A stretch of DNA of 64,000 bases. Source: Pseudomonas cavernae. GTDB lineage: Bacteria > Pseudomonadota > Gammaproteobacteria > Pseudomonadales > Pseudomonadaceae. A program made the position numbers and the translations under genes. The stretch is taken from contig NZ_CP032419.1 of NCBI RefSeq assembly GCF_003595175.1, positions 1 to 64,000 on the forward strand. The letters are read 5' to 3'. The notes under the pieces are model-generated. The model saw only the letters and a program-made list of their open reading frames with translations, was not told where the DNA came from and did not search any database. This document shows, piece by piece, positions 44,279 to 54,888 of the stretch. Position 1 is the first letter of the stretch; each line of letters starts with the position of its first letter.

Positions 44279-45733
44279 ATGGCGATAGCAATTATCTTGA
44301 TTCTAATCGTTGTTGCATCAGTACTGTTCCACCTATTCGCGCCTTGGCAGGTGACGCCGGCAGCTTCCAATTGGGGGTCAATAGACACCACGCTGCTTAT
44401 TACCCTGGTGATTACCGGACTATTTTTCATCGTCATCACGGTATTTATGGCCGTTGCGGTGTTCCGTTATCGTCACAAGGAGGGTGCCAGGGCGGCCTAC
44501 CAGCCGGAAAATAAAAAGTTGGAATGGTGGTTAATTGGCGTGACCTCGGTGGGTATTGCCGGCATGTTGGCGCCAGGCCTGGTTGTTTATAGTGATTTTG
44601 TCCGCGTGCCGAAAAATGCTTATGAACTCGAAGTGATTGCCCAGCAGTGGCAGTGGGCCTTTCGCTTTTCCGGCCAGGACGGCAAGCTGGGCAGGTCGGA
44701 TGTTAAATGGGTCGACTCCACCAATTCCCTTGGCCTCGATCCCAAAGATCCCGCCGGGCAGGACGATGTGCTTATTAGAAACAATGAAATTCGTCTGCCG
44801 CTCGATCAGCCGGTGAAAGTCTTACTACGCTCTAAAGATGTGCTGCACAACTTCTATATACCGCAGATTCGCAGCAAGATGGATATGGTGCCGGGTATGG
44901 TGTCCTACTTCTGGTTTACCCCGACTAAAACCGGGAAGTTTGAAATCCTCTGCGCTGAATATTGTGGCCTCGGTCATTACAGCATGCGCGGCCATATGAT
45001 CGTGGAGGAACGGGACGCTTTTGCTCAATGGCTGAACAGCCAACCGACTTTTGCCCAGACCTTAACGGCGGCAGCCAAACCCAGCCGGGACACAGTGCTG
45101 GAAAAAGGCCGCCAGTTGGCGGAAAACTACGGCTGCCGTGCCTGTCATAGCCAGGATGGCAGTGCCAGTCTCGGCCCGGGATGGAAGGAACTGTACGGCC
45201 GCACGGAACAGCTGGTCGATGGCCGCAGTGTGCTGGTCGATGAGGCCTACCTGAAGGAGTCGATCCTCGATCCCAAGGCCAAGCAGGTCCAGGGTTATCC
45301 GCCGGTGATGGTGCCCTATACTCTCACTGAAGATGAGCTGGGTGCGCTCGTCGCCCTGATCAAATCACTGGGTGCCGGGCAGCAAGACGCTGAGCCCTCT
45401 GCCAGCGAAGCGCCGAGCATGGGTGACGATCTGGCGGCAGAGGGACAGCGATTGGCCGAGTCGCTCGGCTGTCTGGCCTGCCACAGTGTCGATGGCAAGC
45501 AGGGTGTCGGCCCCAGTTGGCAGGGGCTGTATGGCAAGACAGAAACCCTCGCCGATGGGACGAGGGTAAAGGCCGACGAGGACTATATAAAAGATTCGGT
45601 TCTTAATCCTAATGCCGTAATCGTCAAAGGCTATGCCCCTACGATGCCGGCCTATGCCTTAAGCGATAAGGAGTTGAACGCACTGATCGCTTTTATCAAA
45701 TCCAAAGTGAATGCCAACGCTGAGGTGAAATAG
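44279..45733 (+). CDS. coxM: Alternative cytochrome c oxidase subunit II with two fused cytochrome c domains
   Basis: This is the CuA subunit of a caa3-like oxidase. The 484-residue protein has three hydrophobic segments (about 2-22, 36-62, 83-104) and a cupredoxin CuA domain with ligands His190, Cys225, Glu227, Cys229, His233 and Met236. Two class I cytochrome c domains follow: CRACH at 286-290 with a Met ligand near 344, and CLACH at 398-402 with Met456. Ordinary family members have one or none. The two heme domains are similar along their length, so an internal duplication is likely. It is the first gene of the cluster; order and subunits resemble Bradyrhizobium coxMNOP. Base composition is more AT-rich than that of flanking genes. 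Confidence 0.9.
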   Translation: MAIAIILILIVVASVLFHLFAPWQVTPAASNWGSIDTTLLITLVITGLFFIVITVFMAVAVFRYRHKEGARAAYQPENKKLEWWLIGVTSVGIAGMLAPGLVVYSDFVRVPKNAYELEVIAQQWQWAFRFSGQDGKLGRSDVKWVDSTNSLGLDPKDPAGQDDVLIRNNEIRLPLDQPVKVLLRSKDVLHNFYIPQIRSKMDMVPGMVSYFWFTPTKTGKFEILCAEYCGLGHYSMRGHMIVEERDAFAQWLNSQPTFAQTLTAAAKPSRDTVLEKGRQLAENYGCRACHSQDGSASLGPGWKELYGRTEQLVDGRSVLVDEAYLKESILDPKAKQVQGYPPVMVPYTLTEDELGALVALIKSLGAGQQDAEPSASEAPSMGDDLAAEGQRLAESLGCLACHSVDGKQGVGPSWQGLYGKTETLADGTRVKADEDYIKDSVLNPNAVIVKGYAPTMPAYALSDKELNALIAFIKSKVNANAEVK

Positions 45734-45797
45734 GGTGGAGTCGGGAAAGTTGCCGTAAGCAGCCAGGAATACACCGAAACCTCACCAGGAGGATGAC

Positions 45798-47576
45798 GTG
45801 ACGACCTATGCGGAGCAAGCTGAAAAAGAATTACTGCATGAGCCAAAAAGTTTCCTGACTAAATATATCTGGAGTCAGGATCATAAGGTCATAGCCGTTC
45901 AATATTCCTTGACGGCTATATTCGTGGGTATTATCGCCTTGGTCTTGTCCGGCCTGATGCGCATGCAGATTGGCTTTCCCGGTAGTTTGGAGTTCATGGA
46001 CGCCAGTGCTTACTATCAGGCGATGACCATGCACGGCATGATCATGGTCATTTATTTGCTGACGGCCCTGTTCCTGGGGGGCTTCGGCAACTATCTGATC
46101 CCACTGATGGTGGGCGCCCGCGACATGGTCTTCCCCTATGTCAACATGCTGAGTTACTGGTTCTATCTGCTCTCGGTATTGGTGCTGCTCGCCAGTTTCT
46201 TTGTGCCTGGCGGCCCCTCCGGTGCGGGTTGGACGCTCTATCCGCCACAGGCCATTACCAAGGGCACCCCGGGGGCCGAGTGGGGCATAGTCCTGATGCT
46301 CGTCTCACTGGCGATTTTCATTGTCGCCACCACCATGGGTGGGTTGAACTACGTCACCACGGTGTTGCAGGCGCGCACGCACGGCATGACTTTGTTTCGC
46401 ATGCCGCTCTCCGTCTGGGGCATTTTCATGGCCTCGATTCTGGCCTTGCTGGCCTTCCCGGCGTTGTTTGTCAGTGCGGTCATGATGCTGTTCGACAAAC
46501 TGCTGGGCACCAGCTTCTTCATGCCGACGATCATCTCGATGGGCCAGCAACTCGATCATCAGGGTGGCAGCCCGATATTGTTCCAGCACCTGTTCTGGTT
46601 CTTCGGCCACCCGGAAGTTTATATCGTCGCCCTCCCCGCCTTTGGTCTGGTGTCGGACTTGATCAGCACTCATGCGCGCAAGAATATCTTCGGTTACCGC
46701 ATGATGGTGTGGGCCATTATTGCAATTGGCGTGCTGAGCTTTGTGGTCTGGGCGCACCATATGTATGTCAGCGGCATGAACCCGTACTTTGGCTTTTTCT
46801 TCGCCACCACCACCTTGGTCATCGCGGTGCCGACCGCGCTGAAAGTCTACAACTGGGTGCTGACCCTGTGGCGGGGGGATATCCATCTGACCGTGCCGAT
46901 GCTGTTTGCCTTGGCCTTTATCGTCACCTTTATAGTCGGCGGTCTGACCGGGTTATTTCTCGGTAATGTGATCGTGGATATTCCACTATCGGACACTTAT
47001 TTTGTCGTGGCTCATTTTCATATGGTCATGGGTGTTGCCCCGATATTGGTGGTGTTCGGCGCCATTTATCATTGGTTCCCGAAAATAACCGGACGCCTGT
47101 TGAATGACACCCTGGGCAAGTTGCATTTCTGGATTACCTTCCTGGGCACTTACCTCATCTACTTCCCCATGCATTACCTGGGTTTCTTGGGCATGCCCCG
47201 GCGCTATTACGCCTATCAAGGCTACGAGTTCATCCCGCAGTCGGCGCAAGACTTGAACGCCTTCATTACCGTGGTCGCCTTGGGCGTCGGCGTTTCCCAA
47301 CTGCTGTTCCTGTTCAACCTGGCCTGGAGCCTATTTAAAGGCCAGCCCGCCGGCAGTAACCCCTGGGGCGCGACCAGTCTGGAATGGCAAACGCCGGACA
47401 CTCCGCCGATACATGGCAACTGGGGGGCGAAGCTGCCGGTCGTGCATCGCTGGGCCTATGACTACAGCGTGCCGGGAATAGAACAGGATTTTGTCCCGCA
47501 AACGGTCTCCGCGGAGGAGTTGGAGCAGCTGCGGCAACGCAGTGCCGAAACCAAGATAGCGGGCGTTAAACCATGA
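45798..47576 (+). CDS. coxN: Alternative cytochrome c oxidase subunit I
   Basis: This is the catalytic heme-copper subunit that reduces O2 to water and pumps protons. The 592-residue protein has twelve main membrane segments. Key residues are the heme a ligand in TMHGMIMV, the A1-type motif GHPEVYIV with the CuB His and cross-linked Tyr, the CuB pair WAHHM, the K-channel Lys in PTALKVYNW, the D-channel Asp and Asn in GARDMVFPYVN, and the last heme ligands in VVAHFHMVMG. AGGAGG stands just before the GTG start. It overlaps coxO by 4 bp. It is clearly distinct from the aa3 subunit I at 53271. Confidence 0.95.
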   Translation: MTTYAEQAEKELLHEPKSFLTKYIWSQDHKVIAVQYSLTAIFVGIIALVLSGLMRMQIGFPGSLEFMDASAYYQAMTMHGMIMVIYLLTALFLGGFGNYLIPLMVGARDMVFPYVNMLSYWFYLLSVLVLLASFFVPGGPSGAGWTLYPPQAITKGTPGAEWGIVLMLVSLAIFIVATTMGGLNYVTTVLQARTHGMTLFRMPLSVWGIFMASILALLAFPALFVSAVMMLFDKLLGTSFFMPTIISMGQQLDHQGGSPILFQHLFWFFGHPEVYIVALPAFGLVSDLISTHARKNIFGYRMMVWAIIAIGVLSFVVWAHHMYVSGMNPYFGFFFATTTLVIAVPTALKVYNWVLTLWRGDIHLTVPMLFALAFIVTFIVGGLTGLFLGNVIVDIPLSDTYFVVAHFHMVMGVAPILVVFGAIYHWFPKITGRLLNDTLGKLHFWITFLGTYLIYFPMHYLGFLGMPRRYYAYQGYEFIPQSAQDLNAFITVVALGVGVSQLLFLFNLAWSLFKGQPAGSNPWGATSLEWQTPDTPPIHGNWGAKLPVVHRWAYDYSVPGIEQDFVPQTVSAEELEQLRQRSAETKIAGVKP

Positions 47577-48265
47577 ACAGACTGCTGTTGAGAAACGCCG
47601 ACGGCGATGACCCGGGTGGTAGCTGGAGTCGCGATCCTGAGGGTATCCAGGCCGCCGAGGGTGCCGATAGAAGCCAAACCGCAAGATTGGGCCTGCGCCT
47701 GTTTCTGGTCGTGGTGAGTTCGTTATTCTTGCTCTTTCTGATCGCCTTTATCGCCCGCTCACAAGTGGCCGACTGGCTACCCCTGACCGAGCCCTTGGCG
47801 CCATTAGCCAATCCCTGGCCGCTTTGGCTGAATACGGCGTTACTGGTATTCGCCAGCATCACCCTGCAGTGGGCGCGGATGGCCGCCCGCCGGGGGCACC
47901 TTGGCGCAACGGTCATTGGCTTTGCGTTGGGCGGCGTGTTCGCGCTTGCCTTTCTGGCGGGACAACTCTGGGTTTGGCAGCGGTTTGTCGCCTGGGGTTA
48001 TTTTGTCTCCAGCAACCCGGCCAACAGCTTCTTCTACCTGTTGACCGGCCTGCATGGCCTCCACCTGCTGGGCGGCCTGGTCGCCTGGAGCAGAACCGGC
48101 GTTAAATTCCTGCACCGCGTGCCGTTGTCGCAACTCAGCGCCAGCGTAGAGCTCTGTGCCATCTATTGGCATTACTTACTGGGTCTTTGGTTGGTGCTAT
48201 TCGCCCTGCTGACCAGCACTCCGGAAACCTATGCAGCCATCGCCGCATTCTGCGGCCTGAGGTGA
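47573..48265 (+). CDS. coxO: Cytochrome c oxidase subunit III-like protein CoxO
   Basis: The 230-residue membrane protein has about five helices after a soluble, acidic N-terminus. COX3 family features are GLHGLHLLGGLVAW and YWHYLLGLWLVLF near the end. It is the first of two subunit III-like genes in the cluster, as in coxMNOP. The ATG overlaps the coxN stop (ATGA), fixing the start and implying coupled translation. Confidence 0.87.
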   Translation: MNRLLLRNADGDDPGGSWSRDPEGIQAAEGADRSQTARLGLRLFLVVVSSLFLLFLIAFIARSQVADWLPLTEPLAPLANPWPLWLNTALLVFASITLQWARMAARRGHLGATVIGFALGGVFALAFLAGQLWVWQRFVAWGYFVSSNPANSFFYLLTGLHGLHLLGGLVAWSRTGVKFLHRVPLSQLSASVELCAIYWHYLLGLWLVLFALLTSTPETYAAIAAFCGLR

Positions 48266-48271
48266 ACAGCC

Positions 48272-48991
48272 ATGGCAGCGCATCCACCTGCCCCCGGGGA
48301 GCCAGGTTCAGCCTACACAGCAGACTCACCCAGCACGCCTGCTCCTGGATGGCAGGGCATCGCCAGCGATTGGGCCTCGGATAAAGACGCCTTCAAACAG
48401 GTGCCCTGGGGCAAGGCGATGATGTGGATATTCCTGCTCAGCGATACCTTTATCTTCACCTGCTTCTTAACCGGCTATATGGCGGTGCGCATGACCACCA
48501 CCGCGCCCTGGCCGAACCCCAGTGAAGTGTTCGCCTTGACCATCGGCGGCAGCGAGATCCCGCTGATCCTGATCGCCATCATGACCTTCGTGCTGATCAG
48601 CAGCAGCGGCACCATGGCCATGGCCGTCAATTTCGCCTACCGCCGCGATCGCGCCAAGACCACGACCTTGATGCTCATGACTGCAGCCCTTGGCGCGACC
48701 TTCGTCGGCATGCAGGCATTCGAATGGAGCAAGCTCATCTCAGAAGGGGTGCGTCCCTGGGGAAACCCCATGGGGGCGGCGCAATTTGGTGCCAGCTTTT
48801 TCATGATTACCGGTTTCCACGGCCTGCACGTGTCGATCGGTGTCATCTATCTCAGCATCGTGGCGCTGAAGGTATTGCGCGGCGATTACGAACGCTCCGG
48901 AAACTATCAGATCGTCGAGATAGCCGGGCTTTACTGGCACTTCGTGGACTTGGTGTGGGTGTTTATTTTTGCTTTCTTCTATTTATGGTAA
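48272..48991 (+). CDS. coxP: Cytochrome c oxidase subunit III (CoxP)
   Basis: The 239-residue protein carries the COX3 hallmarks QAFEW, MITGFHGLHVSIGVIYL and GLYWHFVDLVWVFIFAFFYL, with about five membrane helices after a Pro-rich N-terminus. It starts 6 bp after coxO. Together with CoxO it probably fills the role that one larger subunit III (coxC at 55463) plays in the canonical oxidase. Confidence 0.9.
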   Translation: MAAHPPAPGEPGSAYTADSPSTPAPGWQGIASDWASDKDAFKQVPWGKAMMWIFLLSDTFIFTCFLTGYMAVRMTTTAPWPNPSEVFALTIGGSEIPLILIAIMTFVLISSSGTMAMAVNFAYRRDRAKTTTLMLMTAALGATFVGMQAFEWSKLISEGVRPWGNPMGAAQFGASFFMITGFHGLHVSIGVIYLSIVALKVLRGDYERSGNYQIVEIAGLYWHFVDLVWVFIFAFFYLW

Positions 48992-49014
48992 GTCTGCAGA
49001 GGAGCACCGAGGCG

Positions 49015-49332
49015 ATGGCACATGCAGCGGGTCAACAGCATCCAATCAGCTTGTATCTGAAGATTTGGGGGCTGTTATTCGTCCTCAGCACCCTGTCCTA
49101 TCTGGTCGACTATTTTCACTTCCAAAGTTACTTGCGATGGTCGCTGATCATTACTTTCATGTTGTTGAAGGCGGGTCTAATTGTCTCCATCTTCATGCAC
49201 ATGGCCTGGGAACGGTTGGCCATGGTCTACGCCATACTGGTGCCACCCTTGTGTTTGCTGGTGCTGGTCGGACTCATGGCCGCCGAGGCGGACTATGTTT
49301 TCCTGAGTCGGGAAGTTTTCTTCGGGCAATAA
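49015..49332 (+). CDS. Cytochrome c oxidase subunit IV-like small membrane protein
   Basis: The 105-residue protein has three predicted membrane helices (about 14-30, 39-62 and 70-92, with LKIWGLLFVLSTLSYLVDYF and FMLLKAGLIVSIFMHMAWER). This matches the bacterial COX4 (CtaF-like) family. The ATG at 49015 follows GAGGAG; an alternative ATG at 48985 overlaps the coxP stop. It closes the alternative oxidase cluster. Confidence 0.82.
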   Translation: MAHAAGQQHPISLYLKIWGLLFVLSTLSYLVDYFHFQSYLRWSLIITFMLLKAGLIVSIFMHMAWERLAMVYAILVPPLCLLVLVGLMAAEADYVFLSREVFFGQ

Positions 49333-49384
49333 ACCACTTCCCGCGCGCCCTCGGGGCCCAAGGGCGCTTCCATAAGAAATGGCG

Positions 49385-49939
49385 CTATATCGTTCGTTTG
49401 AACTGATGCCAACCATGCAGCCAGGAAACTATCCAGTGGGGGGCTGCCGCGCCCGTGCCGGCGAGTTTCAACTGTGGATGATGTTCGATTACCCGGTCCA
49501 ATAGCGGCTCCTGACCCGGTTCAACATCCACGAAAAGAATATGCTCGCCTTCTTTTACCTGTTCTTTAAGGTTGCGGAAGTGGGCGTTCGGCACCTGGAT
49601 ACCAAAAAAGCCACCTTCCCAGATGCAAAAACCCAAGACCACAACGGCAAGGAAGATAAAAGGCACCCAGCCCGCGGCGGATTCAGTCCAGCCCAACAAA
49701 TAGGCGCCGCCAAGGATCAGCGCGGCGAGTGGCACGCCTATCACCGCACCAATCTCGCCGGAGTGAACAACATCTTGTTTCATAAAGGAGTTCACGTCGT
49801 GGAGATGATGCTGTTCTACATCAGCATCCTTTTCGCTAAGCACATGGATCTGCTCGGTATTGATGCCGTTGGCTTCCAATTCATTTTCAACGGTTTCAAG
49901 ATCGTCGAGATTGTCGCTGATGTAATAGTGTCGGTTCAT
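49385..49939 (-). CDS. Hypothetical membrane protein next to the oxidase cluster
   Basis: The 184-residue protein starts MNRHYYISDNLDDLETVENE. It has an N-terminal soluble domain with a ferredoxin-like pattern (EANGINTEQIHVLSEKDADV), two transmembrane helices at about 76-93 and 100-120 (GAVIGVPLAALILGGAYLLG; VPFIFLAVVVLGFCIWEGG), and a C-terminal domain GEHILFVDVEPGQEPLLDRV. I have seen similar Pseudomonas proteins described only as hypothetical. It converges on the subunit IV gene. A possible minus-strand -10 box TATACT lies at 50023-50028. Confidence 0.75.
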   Translation of the reverse strand: MNRHYYISDNLDDLETVENELEANGINTEQIHVLSEKDADVEQHHLHDVNSFMKQDVVHSGEIGAVIGVPLAALILGGAYLLGWTESAAGWVPFIFLAVVVLGFCIWEGGFFGIQVPNAHFRNLKEQVKEGEHILFVDVEPGQEPLLDRVIEHHPQLKLAGTGAAAPHWIVSWLHGWHQFKRTI

Positions 49940-50378
49940 GACGCACCTCCCGCCTCGTGTTTGCTGTAGCCCCCTCTCCTGCACCTGTTGAGAGCGGCGC
50001 ACACTGCTTGCCATCGGCAGGAAGTATAGCACCCAGGTTTTCGCGCCTAGCATGCGATGCCTTATGAGTCAAGGCCTAAAGCCAGCATCAGGGCCTGATG
50101 TGCCGCGACGAATTCTGCAGCACCGCGCCACCGACGAGTTCGCCCAATGCGACCAGAAACCGGTCCTCGAATCGGTCAAACTGGCAATCAAGCACCCAGG
50201 CCTGAATCCTCGCCAGGAGCCGCCGCTAGATTGCTCGCGAGGCCAGCAGCTGCCGCGGCCCTGAGCGCCGGCGGTGTGACTCTGCCTATGGCGTGGCAGT
50301 CAGTTAGCCAAAGCTCCGCTCTGGCTGCGCCGGGCGGGGGTGTAAGCTAGGTATAGTTTTGGACTTAGAGGTCGCCGC
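49940..50378. other. Gene-free stretch upstream of the beta-carbonic anhydrase gene
   Basis: No supported gene in 439 bp. A short frame at 50052-50264 has no recognisable features. TATAGT at 50352-50357 with GAGG before the next ATG suggests a promoter for the carbonic anhydrase gene. Confidence 0.5.
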
Positions 50379-51095
50379 ATGAGCCATCAGCCCTTTAACC
50401 CCTGCCCGGAAGACGAAGAAAGCGCGGAAGAAGCGCTACGGACTATCGTCGAGGGTTTCCAGCGCTTCCGCGAGGAAGTGTTTCCCCAGCAAGAAGCGCT
50501 GTTCAAGAAGCTCGCCCATGAGCAGAAGCCGCGCGCGATGTTCATCACCTGCGCCGACTCGCGCATCGTCCCCGAGCTGATCACCCAGAGCGCGCCGGGC
50601 GACCTGTTCGTCACCCGCAACGTCGGCAACGTGGTGCCGCCTTACGGGCAGATGAACGGCGGGGTGTCCACCGCCATCGAGTTTGCCGTCATGGCTCTCG
50701 GCGTGCACCACATCATCATCTGCGGCCACTCCGACTGCGGCGCGATGAAGGCGGTGCTCGACCCGCAGGCCCTCGAGCGCATGCCGACGGTGAAGGCCTG
50801 GCTACGGCATGCCGAAGTGGCGAAGACGGTGGTGGCGGAAAACTGCGGCTGCAGCGAGCGCGATACCTACGAGCTGCTCACCGAGGAGAACGTCGTCGCC
50901 CAACTCGACCACCTGCGCACCCACCCCTCGGTGGCGGCGCGCCTGGCCAGCGGGCAACTGTTCATCCATGGCTGGGTGTACGACATCGAGACCTGCGAGA
51001 TCAAGGCCTACGATGCCGAGCAAGGGCGCTTCCGGGCGATCGGCGACGGCCCGCTGCCGATGGCCACGCCGCGCGCCCGCTACCTGCCCGGCTGA
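50379..51095 (+). CDS. Beta-carbonic anhydrase
   Basis: This enzyme interconverts CO2 and bicarbonate. The 238-residue protein has the zinc ligands Cys58 (in CADSR, with catalytic Asp60-Arg62), His117 and Cys120 (GHSDC), plus the conserved GGVSTAIEFAV. It matches the beta-class enzyme encoded before the cox operon in P. aeruginosa (PA0102). It is unrelated in fold to the gamma-class protein at 35138. Confidence 0.95.
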   Translation: MSHQPFNPCPEDEESAEEALRTIVEGFQRFREEVFPQQEALFKKLAHEQKPRAMFITCADSRIVPELITQSAPGDLFVTRNVGNVVPPYGQMNGGVSTAIEFAVMALGVHHIIICGHSDCGAMKAVLDPQALERMPTVKAWLRHAEVAKTVVAENCGCSERDTYELLTEENVVAQLDHLRTHPSVAARLASGQLFIHGWVYDIETCEIKAYDAEQGRFRAIGDGPLPMATPRARYLPG

Positions 51096-51111
51096 GCCGG
51101 GCGCGGCGCGC

Positions 51112-51771
51112 TCAACCCGCCGCGCGTTGGTTCTGCTGCAGCTGTAGCTCCACGCCGAGTCGGCGTGACAGGCACGGCCAGCGCTTCCAGGCTGCCTCGG
51201 TCTGTGGGCTGCTCAGGCGCTGGCGGTAGGCCTGCACCGAGTCCTGGGCGAAGGCGGCCTCGTCGAGCAGGCCGTCGACCGCGTGGTGCACGGCTTCGTC
51301 GAGCTGGTTGGCAAAGGGTTCGCCGATCAGCTGGTGGGCGATCAGGTTGGCGACCGTGGTATCCAGCGGAATCAGCGGCTGGCCGAGGTGGGCGATGTAG
51401 CGGTCGTTGACCTCTTCCACCAGGCGATGGGCCAGATAGGCCTCGTCGAGCAGGCCATCGAGGCCCTCATGGCCGGCCATCAGCGCCGGCGGCTGCAGGA
51501 AGAACTGCTCGGCCACTTGCAGCACCGGTTTGATCTGCGTCTCGATGCCGGCCTCGCGTGCCACCTCTTGGGCGGCCTCCAGCACATCCGGCACTTCTTC
51601 GATATAGGCGATGATAAAGCGCGTCAGCGCGCCGAGCGCATCCTGTTCCGGCAGGCGGATGGCCGGGTGCAGGCGGGGCAGTTGGGCTTCGAGTTGGCGC
51701 TGAAGGGATTGGCGGCTGGCTTCGTGCTGCTGGGCACGTTGAATCAATTCACGCACGGCGGACGTGTTCAT
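51112..51771 (-). CDS. Conserved hypothetical protein (PA0104-like position)
   Basis: The 219-residue soluble protein starts MNTSAVRELIQRAQQHEASR and is rich in helices, with many Glu, Gln and Leu. There are no membrane segments, signal peptide or metal motifs. It is encoded between the carbonic anhydrase and the cox operon on the opposite strand, the place of PA0104 in P. aeruginosa. I know of no assigned function. The two stops are 16 bp apart. Confidence 0.75.
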   Translation of the reverse strand: MNTSAVRELIQRAQQHEASRQSLQRQLEAQLPRLHPAIRLPEQDALGALTRFIIAYIEEVPDVLEAAQEVAREAGIETQIKPVLQVAEQFFLQPPALMAGHEGLDGLLDEAYLAHRLVEEVNDRYIAHLGQPLIPLDTTVANLIAHQLIGEPFANQLDEAVHHAVDGLLDEAAFAQDSVQAYRQRLSSPQTEAAWKRWPCLSRRLGVELQLQQNQRAAG

Positions 51772-51974
51772 GACGGCTCCTGAAATTAGGACATGAGAAG
51801 TGAGCGCAGAGAGACCTTAGCTGGCGTGCACGGCTGTGCTAAGACGCAATTGTCATAATTATTCAATGTTTATGCGCCGCCGATATATCACCCTTTCGCA
51901 TGCATTGCCCCGTCGTGAGCCACCGTGGCGTTTAGGACAAGGCTTCGGCGCCTTCGGCCATTTTGCGTTTGCGA

Positions 51975-52002
51975 TTGCCAGCCCCGAGTCGCTGGCTATA
52001 CT
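51975..52002 (+). promoter_or_regulatory. Candidate sigma-70 promoter for the coxB operon
   Basis: TTGCCA (51975-51980) and TATACT (51997-52002) are spaced by 16 bp. They lie about 145 bp upstream of coxB in a 375-bp gap (51772-52146) that holds no gene. This rests on pattern match only. Confidence 0.45.
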
Positions 52003-52146
52003 CGGATTCGAAAGGCGTTACCTGATGACACCCGACTGCGCACCTCAGTGTTGAGAGTTCGGCCGTTAAATCAGCAGTATTGACAGCCGCTCCCTTAACC
52101 GCAGGCACAGCCGGCGGGATAACAAGAACGATAAGGGGAACCCGCA

Positions 52147-53270
52147 ATGATGCGACATCCACGAGTCTGGATGGGACTCTTGTTGTGGTCGATATTCAGC
52201 CAGGCGCAGGCAGCCTGGGACGTGAATATGGCGCCGGGTGTTACGGCCGTCAGCCACGCAGTCTTCGATTTGCACATGACCATTTTCTGGATCTGCGCCG
52301 TCATCGGCGTGCTGGTCTTCGGTGCGATGTTCTGGTCGATGATCGTTCATCGGCGCTCCACCGGTCAGCAAGCCGCGCATTTCCATGAAAGCACCACGGT
52401 GGAAATTCTCTGGACCGTGGTGCCCTTCGTCATCTTGTTGGTGATGGCGATTCCGGCGACCAAAACGCTGATTGATATCTACGACACCAGCGAGTCGGAC
52501 GTGGATGTCCAGGTCACCGGCTACCAGTGGAAGTGGCACTACAAGTACCTGGGCCAGGATGTCGAGTTCTTCAGCAACCTGACCACGCCGGCCGAGCAGA
52601 TTAACAACCAGGCGCCGAAAGACGAAAACTACCTGCTGGAAGTCGACCAGCCGCTGGTGGTGCCGGTGGGCGCCAAGGTGCGCTTTCTGATTACCTCCGC
52701 CGATGTCATCCACTCCTGGTGGGTGCCGGCGCTGGCGGTCAAGCGTGACGCCATCCCCGGCTTCGTCAACGAGGCCTGGTCGCGCATCGAAAAGCCCGGC
52801 CTGTTCCGTGGCCAGTGCGCCGAACTGTGCGGCAAGGACCATGGCTTCATGCCGATAGTGGTGGAAGCCAAATCCAAGGAAGACTTCGCCACCTGGCTGG
52901 CCGAGCGCAAAGAAGAGGCGCTCAAGCTCAAGGAGCTGACCAGCAAGGAATGGACCCTGGACGAACTGGTCGCGCGCGGCGACAAGGTCTACCACACCTC
53001 CTGCGCGGCCTGTCACCAGCCTGAAGGCCAGGGCCTGCCGCCGATGTTCCCGGCGCTCAAGGGCTCGAAGATCGCCACCGGGCCAATAGCAGATCACCTC
53101 AATATCGTCTTCCACGGCAAGCCCGGCACGTCCATGGCGGCGTTCGGCAAGCAGCTGTCGGAAGTCGATATCGCCGCCGTCGTCACCTACGAACGCAACG
53201 CCTGGGGCAACAACAAGGGCGACATGGTGACCCCGCAAGATGTGCTGGCCCTGAAACAGGCGGAGGAGCA

Positions 53271-53274
<4 letters not shown>
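52147..53274 (+). CDS. coxB: Cytochrome c oxidase subunit II (aa3 type, CuA plus one heme c)
   Basis: This is the electron-entry subunit of the aa3 oxidase. The 375-residue precursor has a signal peptide (cleaved near residue 22), two membrane helices (about 40-66 and 86-105) and a CuA domain with His189, Cys224, Glu226, Cys228, His232 and Met235. A single C-terminal cytochrome c domain (CAACH at 286-290) ends the protein. AAGGGG precedes the ATG. It overlaps coxA by 4 bp and leads the operon coxB-coxA-ctaG-coxC. Compare the two-heme version at 44279. Confidence 0.97.
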
Positions 53275-54881
<1,607 letters not shown>

Positions 54882-54888
54882 ATCGACC

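Noticed and set aside
50052..50264. A 70-codon frame in the gap before the carbonic anhydrase gene
   Set aside because: No ribosome site, no known similarity, and composition not like a gene; left as gene-free.
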